A DNA stretch of 64,000 nt, taken from positions 5,332,001-5,396,000 of the forward strand of contig NZ_CP053748.1 of the NCBI RefSeq assembly GCF_024400215.1, written 5' to 3'. Shown piece by piece: positions 9,381 to 16,447 of this stretch (its first letter is position 1; the number at the start of each line of letters is the position of its first letter). The notes beneath the pieces are model-generated. The model was not told the DNA's origin. It was given only the letters and a program-made list of their open reading frames with translations, and did no database searches. Both the position numbers and the translations under genes were made by a program. Source of the stretch: Massilia sp. erpn (GTDB taxonomy: Bacteria; Pseudomonadota; Gammaproteobacteria; Burkholderiales; Burkholderiaceae_D).

Positions 9381-9890
9381 ATGACATCGCAAATCCAGTA
9401 CCAACTTCAATACAAGCAATGGGCGGACAAGCGCACGCTTGATGCGGTCGCACTGATCGATTCCGTGCAATTCCCATCGGAGATTGCATTCGCCCGCCAG
9501 CAGTTGAACCATATGGTTCGAGTGGAAGAAGTTTTTCGCGCACGGCTGCTCGAAAAACCTGAGCCGCATTCAACGTCCAACACCGAAGTAGTACCCGAGC
9601 TGGCGGAATTAAGGGAACGCTTGTCGGCATCAAATGACTGGCTGCTGAAGTATGCCGAATCGACACCATCCGACATCCTGACCGGAAAAGTCCACTTCCG
9701 ATTTCTTGATGGGCTGGATGGGACGCTGAGCCGCGAAGAAATACTCTTCCATATGGTCAATCATGGCACCTACCACCGAGGTGCGATCGGCCGGGCTTTG
9801 GACCTTGCCGGCGAGCTGCGTCCAGCTGATACCTACACCGTCTTCATTCACGCCATGGAACCAAAACGGCGATTGGCTCCCAACAACTAA
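9381..9890 (+). CDS. DinB family protein
   Basis: 169-residue four-helix-bundle protein of the DinB/YfiT superfamily, likely a metal-dependent enzyme of unknown substrate. The predicted metal ligands are H44 (QLNHMVRVEE) and H128/H132 in HMVNHGTYHRG, which is the classic DinB signature. It follows the NADAR gene by 13 bases and is probably in the same transcript. Some DinB proteins are thiol-transferases, but nothing here identifies the thiol cofactor. Confidence 0.85.
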   Translation: MTSQIQYQLQYKQWADKRTLDAVALIDSVQFPSEIAFARQQLNHMVRVEEVFRARLLEKPEPHSTSNTEVVPELAELRERLSASNDWLLKYAESTPSDILTGKVHFRFLDGLDGTLSREEILFHMVNHGTYHRGAIGRALDLAGELRPADTYTVFIHAMEPKRRLAPNN

Positions 9891-9974
9891 GCATTGTCGC
9901 TTCGCAATTGACCCTGAGGTTCCAGGTCAGCGTTCAGATAGCACCTATGGAAAGCTGTTACTAGAGAATAAACA

Positions 9975-10331
9975 ATGAATTCACCAGGAACGTTAGCCAG
10001 TCAACAGCAAACGCCAAACACGCTTGAATTTGAGAAGCAGGAAATCATCGAAGTGCTCAGGAATATCGAGGGAATTGTCGTTTCCTTGGACCGCCTTACG
10101 ATGGCCCACGCAGATATGCCGGAAGATATGTGGAAAGAAGCGGTGTTTGAATACTTCCTGAAGTCCAAGGCGCTGATGTCCCTTCCATCATGCCGGGAAA
10201 TTCTGTCAGCTCCGTTTTCTACGGAACTGGGAGATGACGATATGGGAGAGCTGGAACGCGCTATGGATGGCGTGGAGTATTGGTCTTACAAGGACTTCAT
10301 GTCCAAGCATTCAGCAAAGTCCGAGCCATAA
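9975..10331 (+). CDS. Hypothetical protein
   Basis: 118-residue acidic, probably helical soluble protein with no recognised family. A helical segment (EFEKQEIIEVLRNIEGIVVSLDRLTMAHADM) is followed by MWKEAVFEYFLKSKAL and an acidic GDDDMGELERAMDG segment near the C-terminus. It starts with ATG after a weak AG-rich stretch (ACTAGAGAATAAACA). It is one of the short same-strand genes in the AT-richer 8.5-13.3 kb region. The function is unknown. Confidence 0.55.
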   Translation: MNSPGTLASQQQTPNTLEFEKQEIIEVLRNIEGIVVSLDRLTMAHADMPEDMWKEAVFEYFLKSKALMSLPSCREILSAPFSTELGDDDMGELERAMDGVEYWSYKDFMSKHSAKSEP

Positions 10332-10492
10332 AAGGTACTAGTCCAGACGGTATCTGACATGAACTGTTAGATGAGTTAGAGTTCTGAGAGGTCGCTACCG
10401 GCAGCAGCAGACAGTCACTAGCTAGCCAGCCTGGCATCCTTGGCTTAATACCTTAGTGATAATGCATAGAAAATTTCGACATAAATGACACG
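10332..10492. other. Intergenic gap with a small hairpin
   Basis: 161 bases without a supported gene. It holds a short imperfect hairpin, ATCTGAC (10352-10358) against GTTAGAT (10366-10372). Nothing else is recognised. Confidence 0.4.
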
Positions 10493-10501
10493 TTGAGCAT
10501 A

Positions 10502-10810
10502 ATGGATACGAATCAGCTGAAAAAAATGAAGCGACACCGTCGGACCTATCGCTTCATGGGCTTTATCTGGGCATTGGTTGGTGCGAAGCTCTTGTTTAGT
10601 TTTGTCCCTTTGCTGTTTGATCCAGGCAGCACTATTTCATCAAACGGTGTACTTACTAGCGACATGGGAACCAAGGTTTCAGCAGTTGTCTTTTGCGGAG
10701 CATTCGTTGTTGCTGGGCTTTGCTTCCTTTTTGTACCAGGTCGGCTATTGGATCGCCTGTTCATTTGGCGGCAGTCAATGCTTTCCCAATTTACGTTCTG
10801 GCGCGAATAG
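10502..10810 (+). CDS. Small integral membrane protein
   Basis: About 102 residues with two hydrophobic helices (FMGFIWALVGAKLLFSFVPLLF and VSAVVFCGAFVVAGLCFLFV) separated by a short Ser/Thr/Asp loop. It has a basic N-terminus (KKMKRHRRTYR) and a C-terminal tail rich in aromatic residues. This predicts a two-pass inner-membrane hairpin with both ends in the cytoplasm. A TTG three codons upstream is an alternative start. No family is recognised. Confidence 0.5.
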   Translation: MDTNQLKKMKRHRRTYRFMGFIWALVGAKLLFSFVPLLFDPGSTISSNGVLTSDMGTKVSAVVFCGAFVVAGLCFLFVPGRLLDRLFIWRQSMLSQFTFWRE

Positions 10811-10971
10811 GATGGCCGCATCGTTCCAGCCCCAACAGCTCAATCAAACAATCAACCGGACGCGCTGTCGCCCGCCGGTTATCGGTCACGTTGTGGCCAC
10901 TGGTAGATGTCGGCCAAGAGCGGACAAATCTGCTAGAGTCCCATCCAAGATTTTTTTGATGATCCCAACCG
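10811..10971. other. Intergenic gap with nested inverted repeats
   Basis: 161 bases. An inner inverted repeat AACCGG (10854-10859) / CCGGTT (10875-10880) sits inside a weaker outer pair CCCCAAC (10830-10836) / GTTGTGG (10890-10896). This layout resembles a degenerate integron attC site but does not match the consensus. A copy of a GGCCAAGAGCGGAC-type motif follows at about 10909-10927. Confidence 0.35.
10909..10927 (+). repeat. GGCCA-AGCGGA intergenic motif, copy 1
   Basis: The segment TGTCGGCCAAGAGCGGACA lies in the gap before the gene at 10972. Related segments occur in two other gaps of the same accessory stretch, at 11463-11477 and 12323-12343. Confidence 0.45.
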
Positions 10972-11433
10972 ATGGAAAAAGGCGAACTAATCCGCTGGAC
11001 TGAAATTTTCATGACTCTGCGCGAGCACGAAGATGGTGAACTGGTAAAAATGCTTGTTGGGCACGGACTCCCACTGGAAAGTGCTGAGCGGCTCGTCGCG
11101 TTCTTGCCCATTGCTTTTGGGAGGAGGGTTATCCGGCAGCTCGGCGCAGTGAAATTCTCTGACTCGTTTTCTATTCGCGATAAAGTCGGACTTTTTCAGC
11201 TAAGCGAAGAACCTATTTATCGGATGGCTGTTGAAGTGGCAGAATCAATATCGGATTACCCTGGTGTATCGAGAGAGGCCTTCTCAGCGGTGGCGTTACG
11301 CAGCGCGGAATTATCTGCCGCGAACAAAGCACTAAATGCAGAGGAAAGTATCGACGGCGCGGAGTTCGGCCCGGTTGTCTTTTGGGGCTATGATACGTTT
11401 CACTCTAGGCCATGGTGCCGTCGCAATTTTTGA
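10972..11433 (+). CDS. Hypothetical protein
   Basis: 153-residue soluble protein with no recognised family. It is predicted largely helical: an N-terminal LIRWTEIFMTLREHEDGELVKMLVGHGLP, then LESAERLVAFLPIAFGRRVIRQLG, and a C-terminal half with SREAFSAVALRSAELSAANKAL. Start choice is uncertain because no clear ribosome site precedes the ATG. It belongs to the run of short same-strand genes in the AT-richer region. Confidence 0.5.
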   Translation: MEKGELIRWTEIFMTLREHEDGELVKMLVGHGLPLESAERLVAFLPIAFGRRVIRQLGAVKFSDSFSIRDKVGLFQLSEEPIYRMAVEVAESISDYPGVSREAFSAVALRSAELSAANKALNAEESIDGAEFGPVVFWGYDTFHSRPWCRRNF

Positions 11434-11462
11434 TAACAACCAAGCCAGGAAGCCGGCAGGCT

Positions 11463-11477
11463 CCGGCCAAGTGCGGA
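11463..11477 (+). repeat. GGCCA-AGCGGA intergenic motif, copy 2
   Basis: CCGGCCAAGTGCGGA in the gap between the genes at 10972 and 11520. It is a diverged relative of the copy at 10909. Confidence 0.35.
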
Positions 11478-11519
11478 AGTTCCGAACATGCTTTCAAAAT
11501 TACATATTTATAGAAGCCC

Positions 11520-11804
11520 ATGAGGCTGGTTAATTTCAACCCACTTCCTTACTATCCACAGTCGCAAGTTGAACGTGCATTGTGCGAGCAAGTCGAGCTC
11601 GCCTCGGGTGAGCGGGTTCTTTCGCTCCGCTCTAGTGAAGACTGCCGCTGCTCTGGAAGCAGTGACGCCCGAAATGGAGGGGGCGCCGATTACGAAATAC
11701 GCACCGGAGCGCTCGTCAATGGCTTGTTTTGCGGTGGTAGCGTGTACCTGGGATTTGTTTCCGGTGGCGCGGTTAGAATCGAATGGGATGGCGGCTGGAT
11801 TTAG
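11520..11804 (+). CDS. Possible small hypothetical protein
   Basis: 94-residue open frame beginning MRLVNFNPLPYYPQSQVERA and ending in GGAVRIEWDGGWI. It has no recognised family and no clear ribosome site. An overlapping frame (11569-11808) is about as long, so either one or neither may be real. It is kept because it sits in line with the neighbouring short genes and has an ATG start. Confidence 0.3.
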   Translation: MRLVNFNPLPYYPQSQVERALCEQVELASGERVLSLRSSEDCRCSGSSDARNGGGADYEIRTGALVNGLFCGGSVYLGFVSGGAVRIEWDGGWI

Positions 11805-11868
11805 CTGAAACTTACCCTTTCGGCTAATAGCGAGCGTTCACGTGGCCGCCAATCGTTTTCGGAACTCA

Positions 11869-12282
11869 ATGAAAATTAAATCTTTTTGCAAACTTTCTCT
11901 AGCAGGGCTCTTAACAGGGTGCGCGACGCCAATCTATCTGGACGGAGTCGCGCAAAAAGAGCTCCCTTCCGCTACAACATTCGCGTGTGCTGAGCATGTT
12001 GATGACTTTGGTGGCGAAGGCAGAGCACCGGCATCAATATTTTGGCAGTCGTATTCGTCCAGCCAGGAGCTGGCGTCGGTCATTCGCTTTTATCGAAAGC
12101 AATTTGGTGCCGATCCAACTCAAGATAGACCAGGCGTTTACCATTGGTCGCTCGGCGATGGCCTGCGCTATTCCGTCTACTCTTTGGAAGCAGGGGCGCG
12201 TTGGCTAAATTGTGGAAAGACTGCACCAAATTCTAAGACGGTGCTAATGATAAGCAAGTTTAGCTCTGCAAAGCCACGATGA
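11869..12282 (+). CDS. Putative lipoprotein
   Basis: About 137 residues with a lipoprotein signal peptide: MKIKSFCKLSLAGLLTGCATP, with a lipobox LLTGC. The mature part has two cysteines (FACAEHV, WLNCGKT) that may pair. The ATG at 11869 is chosen because it directly begins the signal peptide; a GTG nine codons upstream is possible. The C-terminal half (YHWSLGDGLRYSVYSLEAGARWL) reads like a small beta-rich domain. The function is unknown. Confidence 0.6.
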   Translation: MKIKSFCKLSLAGLLTGCATPIYLDGVAQKELPSATTFACAEHVDDFGGEGRAPASIFWQSYSSSQELASVIRFYRKQFGADPTQDRPGVYHWSLGDGLRYSVYSLEAGARWLNCGKTAPNSKTVLMISKFSSAKPR

Positions 12283-12322
12283 AGTGCCATTGCGCCGCTG
12301 GATATCGACGGAAAAATGCAGG

Positions 12323-12343
12323 ACTCGGCCACAAGCGGACTGA
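12323..12343 (+). repeat. GGCCA-AGCGGA intergenic motif, copy 3
   Basis: ACTCGGCCACAAGCGGACTGA in the gap between the two lipoprotein genes. It matches the copy at 10909 over CGGCCA and AGCGGAC. Confidence 0.4.
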
Positions 12344-12361
12344 AGCCAATACATAAAAGTC

Positions 12362-12841
12362 ATGAAAAGCACATCGCCACGTATTATTACTCTCGCGTTT
12401 ATGTTTCTCCTTCAGGGCTGTGGTGCGCCGACATATCAGCAACCATACCCTCAGAGTGGAGGACCTTCTGCGTCAAGTCCAGAAGTATGTACTTTCCAAT
12501 CCGAGCACTTGACCAGTTTAGGTTTGACCCAGGAAGCGGGCTACTATTGCACGCCGTATTTGCGTCCCGGTTTCTCCGTTTCGGACAACGCCACAATTAG
12601 TCAGGCTAGCGTCATAACCTCACCTGGCTGCTCGTTTGTTCCAGTCTACACACGGAAAGATGGTGTGGCTGTCGGCCCATTTATGCGTTGCAAATCCGCG
12701 CAGGACTCGTCAAGTTATCGCCTCGCCGGTGCTACATCTGTGCCGGCGCCATGCGTTACTTCGTATTGCGGCCCCGTGAGCGTGAAGGGTTACTATCGCA
12801 AGGACGGGACCTATGTTCGCCCGCATACACGGAAGAAGTAA
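12362..12841 (+). CDS. Putative lipoprotein
   Basis: 159 residues with a lipoprotein signal (PRIITLAFMFLLQGCGAP, lipobox LLQGC). The mature part is rich in Ser, Pro and Tyr with several cysteines (VCTF, YYCTPY, PGCSF, MRCKS, PCVTSYCGP). It has two similar short motifs, FVPVYTRKDGVAVGPFMR and VKGYYRKDGTYVRPHTR, which resemble the 'YxRxDGTxVxPHxR' pattern of small exported proteins. The function is unknown. It sits 80 bases after another lipoprotein gene. Confidence 0.65.
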   Translation: MKSTSPRIITLAFMFLLQGCGAPTYQQPYPQSGGPSASSPEVCTFQSEHLTSLGLTQEAGYYCTPYLRPGFSVSDNATISQASVITSPGCSFVPVYTRKDGVAVGPFMRCKSAQDSSSYRLAGATSVPAPCVTSYCGPVSVKGYYRKDGTYVRPHTRKK

Positions 12842-12968
12842 AGCGAACGGCGTTTATCAACGGATTGTGCGCGTGGCTGAGCACGACGATGACGACGGCC
12901 TGAACCGGATTTTTTCAGTACGCCTAGTTTGACCTATGACCTTATGATGTAATTCTTTTTGAAAACCT

Positions 12969-13307
12969 ATGACAGTGTATTTTAATCTTGGTCATGGTAC
13001 TAAGCTGCTAGCACACTCGGCAAATTACCCGTGGCCGTACGATATTGATATTTGCTTTGACGCAGTTCAAAATCCCATAGCCTTTAGCGAGGGCGTGGGT
13101 TTCGGCTCAGCGGGTTGCACCGTGGCCGCGACTGAAGCCTTGGAGCAAAAGTGGCGCGAACACTTTAAAATAACGAAATCGTCGTGGCTTATTCCGTACA
13201 TTGAAAATCTGGCGCAAGGAATCCCGCTACCTCGTGACGAAATTGTGAACCGCTTCAGAGAATTAAATGGCAAAGAACCCAGCAGTTATGAATCGAAATT
13301 CTCCTGA
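12969..13307 (+). CDS. Hypothetical protein
   Basis: 112-residue soluble protein beginning MTVYFNLGHGTKLLAHSANY. It has a small glycine-rich segment (GVGFGSAGCTVAATEALEQKW) and a helical C-terminus (DEIVNRFRELNGKEPSSYE). No family is recognised. It is the last of the short same-strand genes before the convergent chemotaxis gene. Codon usage looks more AT-rich than the flanking core genes. Confidence 0.5.
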   Translation: MTVYFNLGHGTKLLAHSANYPWPYDIDICFDAVQNPIAFSEGVGFGSAGCTVAATEALEQKWREHFKITKSSWLIPYIENLAQGIPLPRDEIVNRFRELNGKEPSSYESKFS

Positions 13308-13363
13308 CGGCTGCTGCCGATCACCGGACATCATCTGTTAACTCAAGTCTAAGCCCGTGCACA

Positions 13364-13391
13364 TAAAAAAAGGGCCGCTTGCGCGGCCCTT
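13364..13391 (-). terminator. Rho-independent terminator of the chemotaxis receptor gene
   Basis: Stem GGGCCGC / GCGGCCC (extended by AA/TT) with a 4-base loop. On the minus strand it is followed by a T-run, directly downstream of the receptor stop codon. Confidence 0.8.
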
Positions 13392-13414
13392 AAAAGCGCT
13401 CCCTGTGCGCTCCC

Positions 13415-15208
13415 TTAAAACTCTTCCCATCCATCTTCCGAAACGGTGGCGGCCACTTTTGAAGAGGCTTTGCTGCCGGACGACAGGTCCGGGCGTTTCA
13501 GTTCGGCGCGCGCCGCTGCCGGCTTGGCTCTGGCCATAGCAGGTTTGTGCGCTGGTGCGGCCGGCGCTTTCAGTGCGGCGGCAGGCGCCTTGTGCGTGGC
13601 AACCGCAGCGGCCGGCGCGGCATTCTGATCGAGGCGGAAGACGCTGACCACCTGCGCCAGCTTGCCGGCCTGTTCCTCCAGCGATGCTGCAGCCGCGGCG
13701 GCTTCTTCCACCAGCGCGGCATTCTGCTGGGTCACGGTGTCCATCTGACTGACCGCGACATTGATCTGGTCGATGCCGCTGCTCTGCTCCCTGGTCGCCA
13801 TGGTGATTTCGGTCATGATGTCGGTCACGCGCTGCACGCTGGTCACGATCTCGCCCATGGTCTCGCCAGCTTCCGCCACCAGCTTGCTGCCCGCACCCAC
13901 GGTTTCCACCGACTCGCTGATCAGCTGCTTGATCTCTTTCGCCGCCGCCGCCGAGCGCTGCGCCAGATTGCGCACTTCGGATGCCACCACGGCAAAGCCG
14001 CGTCCCTGCTCGCCAGCGCGCGCCGCTTCGACGGCCGCATTCAAGGCCAGAATATTGGTCTGGAAGGCGATGCCGTCGATGACGCTGATGATGTCCACAA
14101 TCTTGCTGGACGAGGCATTGATCGACTCCATGGTCTGCACCACGCGCGACACCACTTCTCCGCCCTTCATCGCCACGCCGGATGCCGACGCCGCCAGCTG
14201 ATTGGCCTGCGAGGCGTTATCGGCGTTCTGGCGCACGGTGGAGGTCAGCTCTTCCATCGAGGACGCGGTTTCTTCCAGCGAGCTGGCTTGCTCCTCGGTG
14301 CGCGAAGACAGATCCAGATTGCCGGTGGCGATCTGCGAGGACGCGCAGGCAATCGTATCGGTGCCGGAGCGCACCTGGCCGACGATGCGGATCAGGCTTT
14401 CATTCATATCTTTCAGTGCGCCCAGCAGCTGGCCAGTTTCCTCGGTGGTCTGGACTTCGATGCGGCTGGTCAGATCGCCGGAAGCCACAGTTTTCGCCAC
14501 GACCACCGCCTCGTTGATGGGACGGGTGATCGCCAGCGTGATATACCAGGCGCAAGCCACGGCCACGGCGATCGCCAGCAGGGCCGAGATCACCATCGTG
14601 CGCTGCGAGTTCACCGTCGTGTCCTGGCCAGCCTTCACGGCGTCGGCCGCCACATGCTTATTCAGATCGAGGATTTTCTTCAGCGTGGTTTCGGCCTTGG
14701 TGAACAAGGGGCCGGCCGCCTCGAACTGGGTGTAGAACTCTGCGAACAGCTTTTTCTGGCCTTCCTCGTCCTTGTTGGCCGCCAGCGCGCCGATGGTGGT
14801 AGCCAGCTTCTGATCGGCAGCCTTCCAGGCACTCCACTCCTCGCTGAACTGCTTCCACAGCACCGCCTCCTCGGCGGTCTGCGGCAGCGGCTCGTAAGTC
14901 TTCAGGCCCGCCTCCGCGCTGGCCCAGGCCTTCTGACGCAGGGTCAGCACTTCGGAGAAGCGCGCCTGCGACTTGTAGTCGTTTTCCCAGATCGCGGTGC
15001 GCAAGGTGGCCAGGGCCACGGCTGTCTGGCCTTCGCTCATCACGAGCAGGCCTTCCACGGAAGGCATGCGCACCTTGCCGATTTCTTCGACCGAGTTGCC
15101 GACCTTATTAATGCCGCTGTAACCGCTGATGCCGATGATGCTTAAAGCTACCAGCATAATAGCGACAAGGGTTGCCAGCTTCCATTTGATCATCAAGTTC
15201 TTAAACAC
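13415..15208 (-). CDS. Methyl-accepting chemotaxis protein
   Basis: Inner-membrane chemoreceptor, about 597 residues. It has a first transmembrane helix near residues 12-32, a periplasmic four-helix-type domain ([22 protein letters not shown]), a second membrane helix ([22 protein letters not shown]), a HAMP domain and the signalling hairpin. The hairpin tip reads [32 protein letters not shown], which is diagnostic. The C-terminus ends in GWEEF, a CheR/CheB-tethering pentapeptide of the xWxxF type after an Ala/Pro-rich linker. The GTG at 15208 ([10 protein letters not shown]) is chosen because an AAGAGG ribosome site precedes it; the longer frame lacks one. The ligand is unknown. Confidence 0.93.
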   Translation of the reverse strand: MFKNLMIKWKLATLVAIMLVALSIIGISGYSGINKVGNSVEEIGKVRMPSVEGLLVMSEGQTAVALATLRTAIWENDYKSQARFSEVLTLRQKAWASAEAGLKTYEPLPQTAEEAVLWKQFSEEWSAWKAADQKLATTIGALAANKDEEGQKKLFAEFYTQFEAAGPLFTKAETTLKKILDLNKHVAADAVKAGQDTTVNSQRTMVISALLAIAVAVACAWYITLAITRPINEAVVVAKTVASGDLTSRIEVQTTEETGQLLGALKDMNESLIRIVGQVRSGTDTIACASSQIATGNLDLSSRTEEQASSLEETASSMEELTSTVRQNADNASQANQLAASASGVAMKGGEVVSRVVQTMESINASSSKIVDIISVIDGIAFQTNILALNAAVEAARAGEQGRGFAVVASEVRNLAQRSAAAAKEIKQLISESVETVGAGSKLVAEAGETMGEIVTSVQRVTDIMTEITMATREQSSGIDQINVAVSQMDTVTQQNAALVEEAAAAAASLEEQAGKLAQVVSVFRLDQNAAPAAAVATHKAPAAALKAPAAPAHKPAMARAKPAAARAELKRPDLSSGSKASSKVAATVSEDGWEEF

Positions 15209-15409
15209 GGGAGCCTCTTGCAGTAGGGAGAAATGGATTGTGATAATTGGTGAGTATTTCCACACGGCCAGAATAGGACTGCGTGCTTTGCTCCGTCAAT
15301 TGTTTTCTGCCTGTTCTGTACAAAGCGTGGCGCAAAGCACTACTCGACAGCAAGAATGATTGGCAAGGCGGAATGATTACGCGATTTCGGCTATAGTCGC
15401 AGGAGAAAG

Positions 15410-16396
15410 TTGAATCAAAAACCAAGCACAAAAATGGCCTATCCGATTGAAAACAAGCTGGTGATCGGCATCGCCTCCAGCGCCCTGTTCGACCTGAGCG
15501 AATCGCACCGCGTTTATCTGGAAGAAGGCGAGGACGGCTACCGCAGTTATCAGGAAGCGCATGCCGGCACGGTGCTGGCGCGCGGCGTGGCCTTTCCCTT
15601 CATCCGCCGCTTCCTCGCCATCAACCGCCACTTCCGCAAGCAGTCGCCGGTGGAGGTGGTGCTTTTATCGCGCAACTCGCCGGAGACCGGCCTGCGCGTG
15701 ATGCACTCCATCGCCCACTACGGCCTGGATATCTCGCGCGCCGCCTTCCTCACCGGCAGCGCGCCTTACACCTATCTGCCTGCCTTTAATGCTGCACTCT
15801 TCCTCAGCGCGAACGAGGACGATGTGCGCAAGGCGCTGGCGGCCGGCCAGCCCGCCGGCCTGGTGCTGCCCGCGCCGAACAGCGAACAGCTTGACGACGC
15901 CGGCGACGCCGAGTTGCGCATTGCCTTCGATTTCGACGGCGTGCTGGCCGACGATGAGTCGGAGAGCGTCTTCAAACGCAATAACGATGTAGCGGAGTTC
16001 CATGCCCATGAGCGCCGCAACGCCGGCGTGCCGCATCAACCGGGGCCGCTGGCCAATCTGTTCCGCCAGCTGCATGTGATGCAGCGCTTTGAAACCCTGC
16101 TGGCCCGGCGCCGGCCCGGCTACCGCAAGCTGCTGCGCGTGGCCATCATCACGGCCCGCAACGCGCCTTCGCATGAGCGGGTGGTGACCACGCTGAAGAG
16201 CTGGGGCGTCTCGGCGCACGAGACTTTCTTCCTGGGTGGCATGGACAAGACGCGCGTGCTGGGCATCTTCAAGCCGCATATTTTCTTCGACGACCAGCTC
16301 AGCCACCTGCAGGCGCCCGGTCTGAGCACGCCCATGGTGCATGTGCCGTTCGGCATTGCCAATCTGATTACAACAGCATCCGACGTCCAGCCATAG
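15410..16396 (+). CDS. 5'-nucleotidase (cN-I / PF06189 type)
   Basis: Cytosolic 5'-nucleotidase of the NT5C1-like family, predicted to dephosphorylate nucleoside monophosphates. It is about 328 residues. Visible motifs are VIGIASSALFDLSESHRVY at the N-terminus, IAFDFDGVLADDESE (HAD-like DxD) in the middle, and AIITARNAPSHERVVTTL and PHIFFDDQLSHL toward the end. A TTG start directly after AGGAGAAAG is likely; an ATG eight codons later is possible. It precedes mfd on the same strand, but mfd appears to have its own promoter. Confidence 0.85.
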   Translation: MNQKPSTKMAYPIENKLVIGIASSALFDLSESHRVYLEEGEDGYRSYQEAHAGTVLARGVAFPFIRRFLAINRHFRKQSPVEVVLLSRNSPETGLRVMHSIAHYGLDISRAAFLTGSAPYTYLPAFNAALFLSANEDDVRKALAAGQPAGLVLPAPNSEQLDDAGDAELRIAFDFDGVLADDESESVFKRNNDVAEFHAHERRNAGVPHQPGPLANLFRQLHVMQRFETLLARRRPGYRKLLRVAIITARNAPSHERVVTTLKSWGVSAHETFFLGGMDKTRVLGIFKPHIFFDDQLSHLQAPGLSTPMVHVPFGIANLITTASDVQP

Positions 16397-16403
16397 CTTG
16401 GAC

Positions 16404-16409
16404 TATAAT
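16404..16409 (+). promoter_or_regulatory. -10 box of mfd
   Basis: A perfect TATAAT lies 38 bases upstream of the mfd start, in the short gap after the nucleotidase gene. The -35 region is not recognisable. Confidence 0.45.
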
Positions 16410-16447
16410 GCGTGGTCTGATCGTTTCCCCCAGCGCTCCAGCACCGC

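Noticed and set aside
8813..9890. NADAR plus DinB as a toxin-antitoxin or phage-defence pair
   Set aside because: No DarT-like toxin or other defence gene is nearby; both proteins are also common as metabolite-repair enzymes.
8565..13307. Confident integron cassette array
   Set aside because: Only one gap has attC-like geometry, the core sites do not match GTTRRRY well, several gaps are only 13-25 bases, and no integrase is present.
15209..15409. FliA-type promoter for the chemotaxis receptor
   Set aside because: No TAAA-N15-GCCGATAA match was found on the minus strand in this gap.
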